Source: Xanthobacteraceae bacterium
GTDB lineage: Bacteria; Pseudomonadota; Alphaproteobacteria; Rhizobiales; Xanthobacteraceae
DNA: 7,293 nt
Assembly (NCBI GenBank): GCA_030044035.1
Contig: JASHWN010000049.1
Coordinates: forward strand, 1-7,293
Reading direction: 5' to 3'
The notes beneath the pieces are model-generated. The model had not been told where the DNA came from, searched no databases, and saw only the letters and a list, made by a program, of their open reading frames with translations. The position numbers and the translations under genes were made by a program. Positions 1-5,331 of the stretch are shown piece after piece (position 1 is the first letter of the stretch; the number at the start of each line of letters is the position of its first letter).

Positions 1-1
1 T

Positions 2-433
2 GTCGGCGGGCTCGAAACCTATCCGTTCCGCCGCGACCGCTTCGTGCTGGTCGTCGCCCGCGATCATGCGCTGGCGAAACGCGCCAACACCGGCTTCGAG
101 GACGTGCTCGATCACGACTTCGTCGGCCTCGACCGCTCCAGCGCGCTGCAGCGGTTCCTCGCCGCCAAGGCGGTGCGCATCGGCCGGCCATTGCGGCTTC
201 GCGTGCAGCTGCGCAGCTTCGACGCGGTGTGCCGGCTGGTCGAATGCAAGGTCGGCATCGGCATCGTGCCGGAGACCACCGCGCGGCGCGTGATGCGCAC
301 CATGGCGATCGCGATCGTGCCGCTCACCGATCCCTGGGCGCTGCGCGATCTGACGATCTGCGTCCGCAACATGAAGGAGCTGCCGCTCTACGCCCGGCAG
401 CTGGTCGAGCATTTGCGCGGCGACGCCGGGTAG
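2..433 (+). CDS. LysR-type transcriptional regulator, C-terminal part (partial at left edge)
   Basis: This is the effector-binding half of a LysR-type regulator, about 143 residues, open to the left window edge. The helix-turn-helix DNA-binding domain and the first half of the sensor domain lie outside. What is visible is the late part of the periplasmic-binding-protein-like fold: a strand ending in FVLVVARDHALA, then FVGLDRSSALQRFL, then the characteristic VECKVGIGIVPE segment (the VGIGIVP strand is a hallmark of the family), and a closing helix LPLYARQLVEHLRG. LysR proteins act as tetramers that bind a small effector and usually control a neighbouring, often divergent, gene. That partner would be to the left and is not seen. 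An internal GTG at 44 could be mistaken for the start, but homology runs upstream of it. A 7-bp hairpin follows the stop within 20 bases. The family call is firm; effector and targets cannot be inferred. Confidence 0.88.
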   Translation, partial: VGGLETYPFRRDRFVLVVARDHALAKRANTGFEDVLDHDFVGLDRSSALQRFLAAKAVRIGRPLRLRVQLRSFDAVCRLVECKVGIGIVPETTARRVMRTMAIAIVPLTDPWALRDLTICVRNMKELPLYARQLVEHLRGDAG

Positions 434-451
434 CCGCGCCGCCACGTTTCG

Positions 452-471
452 CATGAGGACGTGCCCTCATG
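452..471. terminator. Hairpin just after the lysR stop
   Basis: CATGAGG (452-458) and CCTCATG (465-471) form a perfect 7-bp inverted repeat around a 6-base loop, starting 18 bases after the LysR stop. There is no T-run, so it is not a classical intrinsic terminator. It could be a weak bidirectional terminator, an mRNA 3' end or a protein-binding palindrome. Confidence 0.35.
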
Positions 472-537
472 AACGCGACGACCAGCGTCCGTGATCGGAT
501 CGGCAACAAAACTATATCCGTGCTGGACGCTTATTTG

Positions 538-557
538 AGTTGAGCATTCCCTCAACT
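538..557. terminator. Hairpin between convergent lysR and SnoaL-like genes
   Basis: AGTTGAG (538-544) and CTCAACT (551-557) form a perfect 7-bp stem with a 6-base loop, placed 12 bases beyond the stop of the minus-strand gene ending at 570. It is less GC-rich than a typical terminator stem and has no clean T-tract. The placement at a 3' end makes a transcription end plausible but unproven. Confidence 0.3.
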
Positions 558-569
558 GGGATCGGCCAT

Positions 570-950
570 TTACATTCGCTCGACCCATTGGGCACGAGAT
601 GGCCCGGGCTGAAACGGGTCGCCGAAATATTGGGTCTCACGGACAACCAGCTCATCCTCAAATTCCATGATACTGACCGTATATGATGGCTGCCCATCGT
701 AAGTGAGGATGAATTCGGTCACCCAGAGATTGGCAGCACCGATTATTCGCCGCACTGAAAATCGCTTATAGTTCGGCTGCGCCGTCCTAGACGCCTGAAT
801 TCCGTCGCGGCCGCGAATCCGCTCTCCCGATTGCGGATACTCAAGCACCGCGTCCTGTCGATAAATGTCATGTTCGGCGCTGAAATCGTTGGCGTCGGAG
901 GCCGCCCAATGGCGCTCCAGCGCGGCTCGAATGTTTGAGTCGATCATCAT
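570..950 (-). CDS. SnoaL-like / NTF2-fold small protein
   Basis: The gene encodes a complete 126-residue protein of the SnoaL-like (NTF2 superfamily) type, which forms a small cone-shaped alpha+beta barrel. The order of elements fits: an N-terminal helix (residues about 5-20, RAALERHW), the motif around DIYRQDAVLEYPQSGERIRG that fills the pocket mouth, then a run of beta strands (FSVRRIIGAANLWVTEF, YTVSIMEFEDELVVRETQYF) and a short tail. The SGERIRGRDGI segment is typical of SnoaL_2-like proteins. Members include polyketide cyclases, isomerases and many uncharacterised proteins, so no reaction is assigned. The start at 950 is supported by GAGGG at 958-962, seven bases upstream; the second ATG at 947 is an alternative. 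The gene lies 71 bases downstream of the VOC remnant on the same strand, suggesting a former two-gene operon. Its GC is noticeably lower than that of flanking genes, consistent with transfer or relaxed selection. Confidence 0.8.
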   Translation of the reverse strand: MMIDSNIRAALERHWAASDANDFSAEHDIYRQDAVLEYPQSGERIRGRDGIQASRTAQPNYKRFSVRRIIGAANLWVTEFILTYDGQPSYTVSIMEFEDELVVRETQYFGDPFQPGPSRAQWVERM

Positions 951-1021
951 GGCATCGCCCTCGCCTTTCGCTCTCGGTCGTACCGCCGCCGGCTCGCTAT
1001 TGGCTCTCTATGTCGTGCCAT

Positions 1022-1249
1022 TTAGCCGTAAGCAATGCCCGGCTTACTTTGCCCAACTTCTATGATGTAACCGTCAGGATCGCGAATATAGCAGCGCGTC
1101 TCGCCGTACTTGTCCTTTGGCTCCGTTATAAACTCGGCTCCATGACTTCGCCATAGCTCGTAGCACGCTTGAATATCCGCAACGCGGATATTCATAAAGC
1201 TGCTGACTGAATCGGCGTCCGCGGGGGCGCTGAGCGTTACCGATGGTTT
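1022..1249 (-). pseudogene. VOC/glyoxalase-family protein, 3' fragment lacking its N-terminal part
   Basis: Reading the minus strand from about 1249 to the TAA at 1022-1024 gives about 75 residues with a clear VOC (vicinal oxygen chelate) C-terminal module. It runs KPSVTLSAP, then SFMNIRVADIQACYELW, then GAEFITEPKDKYGETRCYIR, and ends RDPDGYIIEVGQS. The RDPDG-x-IIEVGQ ending carries the metal-ligand glutamate typical of glyoxalase/bleomycin-resistance/dioxygenase folds. A normal single-chain member has roughly 120-140 residues, so about the first half (the first beta-alpha-beta-beta-beta module and its metal ligand) is missing. Upstream of 1249 the same frame stays open but encodes only the arginine-rich antisense of the aminotransferase remnant. 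The gene therefore has no recognisable start and ends exactly where the aminotransferase homology begins. An internal ATG at 1195-1193 could allow a 57-residue product, but that would lack half the fold. The SnoaL-like gene follows on the same strand. Confidence 0.75.
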
Positions 1250-2041
1250 TGCTGCCGCTCGATGCGCTGGTCGGCGCCGCCAACGCAGTGCTCAACCGTG
1301 AGGGTAGAACGCTTGCCACCTACGGCCTCAACAGCGGGCCGCAGGGCTATCGGCCGCTGCGCGAGTTTCTCGCCGCCAAGCTCGAGCGCGCCGCCGGTAT
1401 CGCCTGCACGGCCGATGAAATCCTCATCGTCTCCGGTTCGCTGCAGGCGCTCGATCTGGTCAACGGCATCCTGCTGACACGCGGCGACACGGTCATCATC
1501 GAGCAGGACACCTATCAGGGCGCGCTGACGCGGCTTGCCCGCCTCGGCGTGCGCGCCGTCGGCATTCCGCTCGACCGCGACGGCATGCGCATGGACGCGT
1601 TCGCCGCCGCGCTCGCCGAGCTCAAACGCGGCAGCGTGCGGCCGAAATACATTTACACCGTGCCGACCGTGCAAAATCCGACCGGCACGATCTTGAGCCA
1701 AGCGCGGCGCCTCGACACCCTGATGGATGCGCTCAACGAGCAGTTCGGCACCGCGGCCGAGTTCGACGATCCGAGGGGTGGCATTTTCCTCTGGGTCAAG
1801 CTGCCCGACGTGGTCGACACCCAGCGCCTCTATGGCGCCGCTCGCCGCCGGCGTCGCCGTCAATCCGGGCGTCGAATGGTCGACCGATGCGGCGCACGGC
1901 AAGAGCCGCATGCGGCTTTGCTTCGCCAATCCGTCGCCCGAGGCGATCCGCGCCGGCGTCGCCGCCCTGGCCGAGGCCTGCCGCCGCGAATTCGGCGTGC
2001 CCGACCGCATCGCCAACGTGCAGCAGCGGGCGCGGGCGTGA
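1244..2041 (+). pseudogene. PLP-dependent aminotransferase (2-aminoadipate/MocR-type class I/II), degraded
   Basis: This is a broken fold-type I aminotransferase of the class I/II group that includes 2-aminoadipate and MocR-like enzymes, which transfer amino groups using pyridoxal phosphate. Recognisable blocks are DALVGAANAVLNREGRTLATY, GPQGYRPLREFLA, ADEILIVSGSLQALDLVNG (cofactor phosphate-binding region), QDTYQGALTRL, YTVPTVQNPTGTILS (the NPTG motif), then abruptly LDTLMDALNEQFG, GGIFLWVKLPDVVDTQRLYGA and, in another frame, LAAGVAVNPGVEWS through RMRLCFANPS. There are three lesions. The first 30-40 residues are absent at the VOC junction. About 110 residues between NPTGTILSQARR and LDTLMDAL are deleted in frame, including the SxSK lysine that binds PLP. 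A -2 frameshift occurs near 1840: frame 1 runs into RRRRRRQSGRR, while frame 2 restores homology up to the TGA at 2041. It cannot encode an active aminotransferase. The ATG at 1243-1245 falls at the junction and is probably fortuitous. Confidence 0.85.
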
Positions 2042-2069
2042 CACCAACGGCCTTAATCGCTGACTGATT

Positions 2070-2170
2070 GTCATCACCCGCGAAAGCGGGTGATCCAGTA
2101 TTCACGGACAGTTCAAGCTAATGCTCCGGCGTCAGTGGTTACTGGATGCCCCGCATTCGCGGCGCATGAC
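2070..2170. repeat. Dispersed palindromic (REP-type) repeat, cruciform-forming
   Basis: The element has nested inverted repeats. Outer arms are GTCAT (2070-2074) and ATGAC (2166-2170). Hairpin one has a 9-bp stem, ATCACCCGC (2073-2081) with GCGGGTGAT (2086-2094), closed by a GAAA tetraloop. Inner arms are CCAGTA (2095-2100) and TACTGG (2140-2145). Hairpin two pairs ATGCCCCGC (2146-2154) with GCGGCGCAT (2159-2167), with one C-C mismatch. The wording matches a dispersed intergenic repeat I recognise from Bradyrhizobium-like genomes. It sits between the aminotransferase pseudogene and the convergent ABM gene and may end transcription from both sides. Confidence 0.8.
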
Positions 2171-2197
2171 GGGTCCAGATGCTGCCGTTGCTAAAAC

Positions 2198-2497
2198 TCA
2201 AAACCCCTTCACCACCTCGTTGACGTGTTCCACGTCCGGCGGCGCGGCGAAGCAGTGGCCGACCAGCTTGCGCCATTCCTGGAAGTCCGGCGAGCCGCGG
2301 AAATCGACGGTGTGATTCTCGACGGTGTCCCAGGTGATGAACAGCCGATAGCGGCTCGGCTTCTCGATCGAGCGCTGTAGCGCCAGGCCGCGGCAGCCCT
2401 TGGCGCGCCGGAAAACCGGCGTGGCATTTTTCACGCCGGACTCGAACTCGGCCTCCATGCCGGGCTTGACGTCGATCTGGGCGATTTCGGTGATCAT
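2198..2497 (-). CDS. Antibiotic biosynthesis monooxygenase (ABM) domain protein
   Basis: The gene encodes a complete 99-residue single-domain protein of the ABM/quinol monooxygenase type, a dimeric alpha+beta-barrel (ferredoxin-like) fold that oxidises aromatic or quinone substrates without a metal or flavin. Some members instead act on haem or have no known activity. The pattern fits: an N-terminal strand ITEIAQIDVKPG, helix EAEFESGVKNATPVFRRA, strand GCRGLALQRSIEKPSRYRLFITW, then helix VENHTVDFRGSPDFQEW with the family's usual aromatic/histidine positions (W56, H62, F66, W75, H91), and a closing strand VEHVNEVVKGF. The start at 2497 is supported by AGGAG seven bases upstream, around 2504-2508. 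The gene lies 104 bases downstream of the membrane-protein gene on the same strand. That gap contains a separate inverted repeat at 2540-2567, so it may have its own promoter. The substrate is unknown. The domain call is strong because the whole length matches. Confidence 0.85.
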   Translation of the reverse strand: MITEIAQIDVKPGMEAEFESGVKNATPVFRRAKGCRGLALQRSIEKPSRYRLFITWDTVENHTVDFRGSPDFQEWRKLVGHCFAAPPDVEHVNEVVKGF

Positions 2498-2539
2498 GGC
2501 GCGCTCCTGCCTGCAGCGGATTATTGATCTCGATGAAAT

Positions 2540-2567
2540 GCGTTCGGGGTGTATCTATCCCGAATGC
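2540..2567. promoter_or_regulatory. Inverted repeat upstream of the ABM gene (candidate operator)
   Basis: GCGTTCGGG (2540-2548) and CCCGAATGC (2559-2567) are complementary at 8 of 9 positions, the ninth a possible G-T wobble, with a 10-base AT-richer spacer. The repeat lies 43 bases upstream of the ABM start codon and downstream of the membrane-protein stop. It could be an operator for an unlinked regulator, or a 5' leader hairpin, or a terminator for the upstream gene. No convincing -35/-10 pair was identified. Confidence 0.4.
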
Positions 2568-2601
2568 GCTCACAACGGCAAATTTGTGCCGAAGTGGAAA
2601 G

Positions 2602-3906
2602 CTAGCCGAGCGGCGCGCCGAAAAGACGGAACAGGATCGGGCCGGCAATCAGAAAGCCGAGCAGCACTGATCGCCAGCGCGGATTGGCGATGCCGGCAAC
2701 AAGCGAAAGCGCGGCCAGCGGCACGATGGCGGCGAGCGGCAGGTAGTAGCGCGGATAGGCGTCCATCAGCCAGCCGGTGGCGAGATGCCGACCGTAGCTG
2801 TAGACGACGTGGATCGCGAAAGTGGCGGCGATGGCGGCGGCCCCGCAGAGCACGACAACATCGAGGGCTGCTTCATTGCGTCGCCACAATCGCCGCAGCG
2901 ACAGCGCGATCCCGGCGCCCGCGCAGGCAAGCGCGCCGGCCGGAATGGCGAGCATGGCGTATTGCAACGGGTTGCGCGGCACGAGCGTCGGCATCCAATC
3001 GGCGACGAACGCGACCAGGAAATAACTGACATAGGCCGGAAACGATTGGCGCGGCAGATCGGCCCAACCGGCCTCGCGCGCGCCGTTCGCCAGAAGCGCG
3101 AGCTGCGCCGGCGTCTCCGGCGTCGGGCTGCCGTATTGCCAGATGAAGACAAGGTACGGCGCCGCCGCGATGATAAAAACGAGCGCCGCCGCGCCGAGCC
3201 AAATGTAAGGCAATCGCTTGCGCCAAAGCAGATAAGCGAGAACGGCGCCGAGAAAACCGCCGGCGAGCAACAATCCGGTCAGCTTCGCCCAGGCGGCGAT
3301 GACCACTCCGGTCAGCGCCAGGGCGAACCAGCTGCTGCGGCCATTTGCAACGAACTGCCACAGGCCGAGCAGCACGACGGCGCCGCCCATAAACGCGAGA
3401 TCGTCGTTGTTGACGGCGCCGGCGAGCGGCGCCAGCACCGGAATGCAGGCGAGCGGCACAACAAAAGCGTAGAACGCGTGGCGCGGCCAGCGCGCGGCGA
3501 GGCCGAGCGCGAGCAATGCGGCAAGGCCGAGCGCCGCGATGCCGACGTCGATCAGCCGGTGCGCCAGCAGCGCCGCGGGATGGCCCTCGAGCGTCGGCCC
3601 CAAAGCCGCAAGCAGCGCATAAAACGGCGAAGGATGATTGAGATAGTTGGCGCGTTCGGTGAACTGGAACGTGCGCGGGTCGAGGAGATGCATGCTCGGC
3701 AGCGCCGGCCAAACACCGCCGGTACGCTGGATGTGCGCGACGTAGGAGACGTGCGCCACCTCGTCAAAGCCGGCCGTCACGTCCTTGCGCTCGGCGCTGA
3801 ACAACGCCGCCACGACGAACAAGCCGAAGATGACGGCGGCGGCGACAAAATTGGCCGCCGCCACCACGGCCAGCGGGCGCCGCGCCGAAATATCGCTGCT
3901 CGACAT
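2602..3906 (-). CDS. Polytopic membrane protein, GT-C/PMT-like glycosyltransferase candidate
   Basis: The 434-residue protein has about ten hydrophobic helices. Helix 1 (residues about 11-37) is followed by a long extracytoplasmic loop with GFDEVAHVSYV (D48-E49, H52) and NHPSPFYALL (80-89). This is the arrangement of GT-C fold enzymes, where an acidic residue just after the first helix is the catalytic or metal-binding site and a P-P/S-x-Y motif follows. A second loop has AVNNDDLAF (residues about 164-172), like the second acidic loop of PMT/ArnT-type and DUF2142 proteins. Near the C terminus YPRYYLPLAAIVPL matches the RY-x-LP motif common in these families. GT-C enzymes transfer sugars from polyprenyl-phosphate donors outside the inner membrane, but donor and acceptor cannot be read here. 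It has no glycan-gene neighbours in the window. The start at 3906 has no good Shine-Dalgarno sequence, so the start is less certain than the frame. Alternative: an uncharacterised membrane protein of the same fold. Confidence 0.75.
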   Translation of the reverse strand: MSSSDISARRPLAVVAAANFVAAAVIFGLFVVAALFSAERKDVTAGFDEVAHVSYVAHIQRTGGVWPALPSMHLLDPRTFQFTERANYLNHPSPFYALLAALGPTLEGHPAALLAHRLIDVGIAALGLAALLALGLAARWPRHAFYAFVVPLACIPVLAPLAGAVNNDDLAFMGGAVVLLGLWQFVANGRSSWFALALTGVVIAAWAKLTGLLLAGGFLGAVLAYLLWRKRLPYIWLGAAALVFIIAAAPYLVFIWQYGSPTPETPAQLALLANGAREAGWADLPRQSFPAYVSYFLVAFVADWMPTLVPRNPLQYAMLAIPAGALACAGAGIALSLRRLWRRNEAALDVVVLCGAAAIAATFAIHVVYSYGRHLATGWLMDAYPRYYLPLAAIVPLAALSLVAGIANPRWRSVLLGFLIAGPILFRLFGAPLG

Positions 3907-4053
3907 GCCGGCAAAATGCCCGCGCCGGGTTAAATATTCGCTAGGCCGGGTACTTGCCGCTGGCGAACCTCCGCTTCGACCCGTGCATTAATAAGCTCGA
4001 GAGTGGTCCCCTCAAACCCTGTCGCGAGCTGTTATGAACAATGGGAAGGCGCG

Positions 4054-4305
4054 TTAGCGGGACGGACCAAATTGCGGCGGGTCGACCTGGTGCGGCACAT
4101 CGAAGGGCAATGGATGTGGAAGTCCCAGCCGCTGCATACCCGGATCGGGAAAACACGGCGACCCTTCTACGGCTGCGCACTTGATAAGGTGAACGGCTGG
4201 CGGACGGAGCTGGCGGGCGTAGAGCCAGCCCAATCCGATCACAATCGCAAAGGCAGCGATTGCCGGGGCGCGGATGTTTCGAATGCGCGTCGCCATCCCT
4301 CCCAC
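4054..4305 (-). CDS. Small single-helix membrane or secreted protein, GTG start
   Basis: I do not recognise the family. From a GTG at 4303-4305 the frame gives 83 residues. There is a short basic N terminus (ATRIRNIRAP), one hydrophobic segment (AIAAFAIVIGLGWLYA, residues about 14-30), then about 50 polar, proline-rich residues with two cysteines (CAAVEGSPCF) and a tail PHPLPFDVPHQVDPPQFG. That layout fits a type II anchor or an uncleaved signal segment with a periplasmic tail. The GTG is preferred because GGAGG (4315-4319) lies nine bases upstream. The in-frame ATG at 4294-4296 has purines immediately before it but would be badly spaced, and a TTG at 4333 would lie upstream of the GGAGG. It has no obvious partner; its stop is 147 bases before the start of the membrane-protein gene on the same strand. 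The main doubt is a 165-codon opposite-strand frame over the same region, which has no recognisable domain. Confidence 0.5.
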   Translation of the reverse strand: MGGMATRIRNIRAPAIAAFAIVIGLGWLYARQLRPPAVHLIKCAAVEGSPCFPDPGMQRLGLPHPLPFDVPHQVDPPQFGPSR

Positions 4306-4314
4306 TTGAGATTT

Positions 4315-4319
4315 CCTCC
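4315..4319 (-). promoter_or_regulatory. Shine-Dalgarno GGAGG that decides the GTG start
   Basis: On the minus strand GGAGG lies nine bases before the GTG at 4303-4305. This is the best-placed ribosome-binding site in the region and argues for the GTG over the ATG nine bases further in. Confidence 0.55.
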
Positions 4320-4510
4320 AAGGCGCAATTCGCAATCACACGATATTTTGCAAATATGTCTGCTTTTTGCGCAAGCGGCAAATTTCGACTTGGGGGCCAT
4401 TAGCGGTCATTTCTCGGAAGTTTGCGTGACGCTCGCCTTACGCGCGAAAGCCGACGTGGGCCGCTGCGTTCATGAGTACACGCGCAACGCAATGCGCTAG
4501 ACTGAAAACC

Positions 4511-4539
4511 CCCGGGTGGAGTTCAGGCGCGACCCGGGT
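4511..4539. promoter_or_regulatory. Paired CCCGGGT palindromes upstream of yfcG
   Basis: CCCGGGT at 4511-4517 and at 4533-4539 are direct repeats with start points 22 bases apart (about two helical turns). Because the core is self-complementary, CCCGGGT (4511-4517) and ACCCGGG (4532-4538) also form an inverted repeat. They lie 67-95 bases upstream of the yfcG start. They could be a tandem binding site or a leader hairpin. There is no direct evidence of function. Confidence 0.35.
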
Positions 4540-4593
4540 TCGATCGCCGCGTTTCACGTCCCGGATTTCGCTCAAGACTCCGTCCGGACCACC

Positions 4594-4599
4594 AAAGGA
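4594..4599 (+). promoter_or_regulatory. Shine-Dalgarno AAAGGA that decides the yfcG start
   Basis: AAAGGA lies six bases before the ATG at 4606. The frame is open back to an ATG-like start at 4516, but that 30-residue extension has no homology and precedes this site. The start at 4606 gives the canonical YfcG N terminus. Confidence 0.75.
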
Positions 4600-4605
4600 C
4601 TCATC

Positions 4606-5328
4606 ATGATTGACGTCTATTACTGGACCACGCCGAACGGCCACAAGATCACGATTTTCCTCGAAGAAGCCGGGCTGCAGTACAAAATCATTCCGATCAA
4701 CATCGGCAAGCGCGAGCAGTTCAAGGCCGAGTTTTTGGCGGTCGGGCCGAACAACCGCATTCCGGCCATCGTCGATCAGGCGCCCGCTGACGGCGGCAAG
4801 CCGATCGCGGTGTTCGAATCCGGCGCCATTTTGCTCTACCTCGCCGACAAGACCGGCAAATTCATCGGCCAGGACATCCGCAGCCGCAACGAGACGATCG
4901 AGTGGCTGTTCTGGCAGATGGGCGGATTGGGGCCGATGGCCGGCCAGAACAATCATTTCGCCAACTACGCCGTCGACAAGATCCCGTACGCCATCGACCG
5001 CTACCGCAACGAGGTGAACCGGCTGTACGGCGTCATGAATAAGCGGCTCGCCGACCGCGACTATCTCGCCGGCGCGTATTCGATCGCCGACATCGCCTGT
5101 TATCCGTGGATCGTGCCGTGGGAGCGGCAGGGCCAGAAGCTGTCCGACTTCCCCAATCTGCAGCGCTGGTTCGAAGCGATCAAAGCGCGGCCCGCGGTGG
5201 TCAAGGCCTACGAATGGACGCCGAAGATCAATCCCGGCCAGGGCGGCATCCGCACCGCCGAGGAGCGCGCCATCCTGTTCGGCCAGACTGCGCAGTCGGT
5301 CGCCGCGGCGGCAACGACGCAGCGCTGA
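4606..5328 (+). CDS. yfcG: YfcG-type glutathione S-transferase / disulfide-bond oxidoreductase
   Basis: The 240-residue protein belongs to the Nu-class/Ure2-like glutathione transferases, whose E. coli members YfcG and YghU reduce disulfides with bound glutathione and have little classical transferase activity. The N-terminal thioredoxin-like domain (about 1-85) shows TTPNGHKITIFLEEAGL with Thr9 and Asn11, the positions YfcG uses in place of a catalytic Ser/Cys. It also has PNNRIPAIVD with the cis-Pro53 and FESGAILLYL with Glu71-Ser72 that hold the glutathione gamma-glutamyl group. The helical C-terminal domain has WQMGGLGPMAGQNNHF, the YfcG/YghU signature, and YSIADIACYPWIVPWE, the N-capping box and hydrophobic staple. 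A tail of about 30 residues after EWTPKINPG is longer than in E. coli YfcG (215 residues) and of unclear role. It is a cytosolic dimer by family. It appears to be a single-gene unit: a likely regulatory region precedes it and a composite repeat begins four bases after its stop. Confidence 0.93.
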   Translation: MIDVYYWTTPNGHKITIFLEEAGLQYKIIPINIGKREQFKAEFLAVGPNNRIPAIVDQAPADGGKPIAVFESGAILLYLADKTGKFIGQDIRSRNETIEWLFWQMGGLGPMAGQNNHFANYAVDKIPYAIDRYRNEVNRLYGVMNKRLADRDYLAGAYSIADIACYPWIVPWERQGQKLSDFPNLQRWFEAIKARPAVVKAYEWTPKINPGQGGIRTAEERAILFGQTAQSVAAAATTQR

Positions 5329-5331
5329 ATT

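Larger units (their letters stand above)
4306..4605. other. 300-base gene-poor divergent region between the small membrane protein and yfcG
   Basis: No supported gene is seen here. The left half (about 4310-4400) is AT-richer than its surroundings and holds ATATTT-TGC-AAATAT (4343-4357) and the 8-bp palindrome TTGCGCAA (4367-4374), which would suit a promoter or operator for the minus-strand small gene. The right half holds two CCCGGGT copies (4511-4539) in the probable leader of yfcG. An open frame on the plus strand crosses 4003-4500 but has no recognisable domain and opposes a better-supported minus-strand gene. The region is long for two short regulatory zones, so gene decay or an unseen small RNA is possible. 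Confidence 0.5.

Noticed and set aside
472..543. A 24-codon plus-strand micro-ORF starting in the hairpin after lysR
   Set aside because: The start codon lies inside the stem and there is no composition or motif support; its length is expected by chance.
1237..2016. A 259-codon minus-strand frame opposite the aminotransferase remnant
   Set aside because: It stays open only because of GC bias. The plus-strand homology, although broken, is clear, and the minus product has no recognisable domain.
2070..2170. CRISPR-like or attachment-site explanation for the palindrome
   Set aside because: There is a single copy with nested arms and no regularly spaced repeats, and no integrase, tRNA or Cas gene is present.
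2785..3933. A 382-codon plus-strand open frame opposite the membrane-protein gene
   Set aside because: Its product is a charged Arg/Glu/Gln-rich low-complexity sequence with no domain, as expected for the antisense of a hydrophobic GC-rich gene. The minus strand gives clear membrane helices and motifs.
4003..4500. A 165-codon plus-strand frame in the 4.0-4.5 kb region
   Set aside because: There is no recognisable domain, no good ribosome-binding site at its start, and the opposite strand has a small gene with a well-placed GGAGG. Kept only as a doubt against that small gene.
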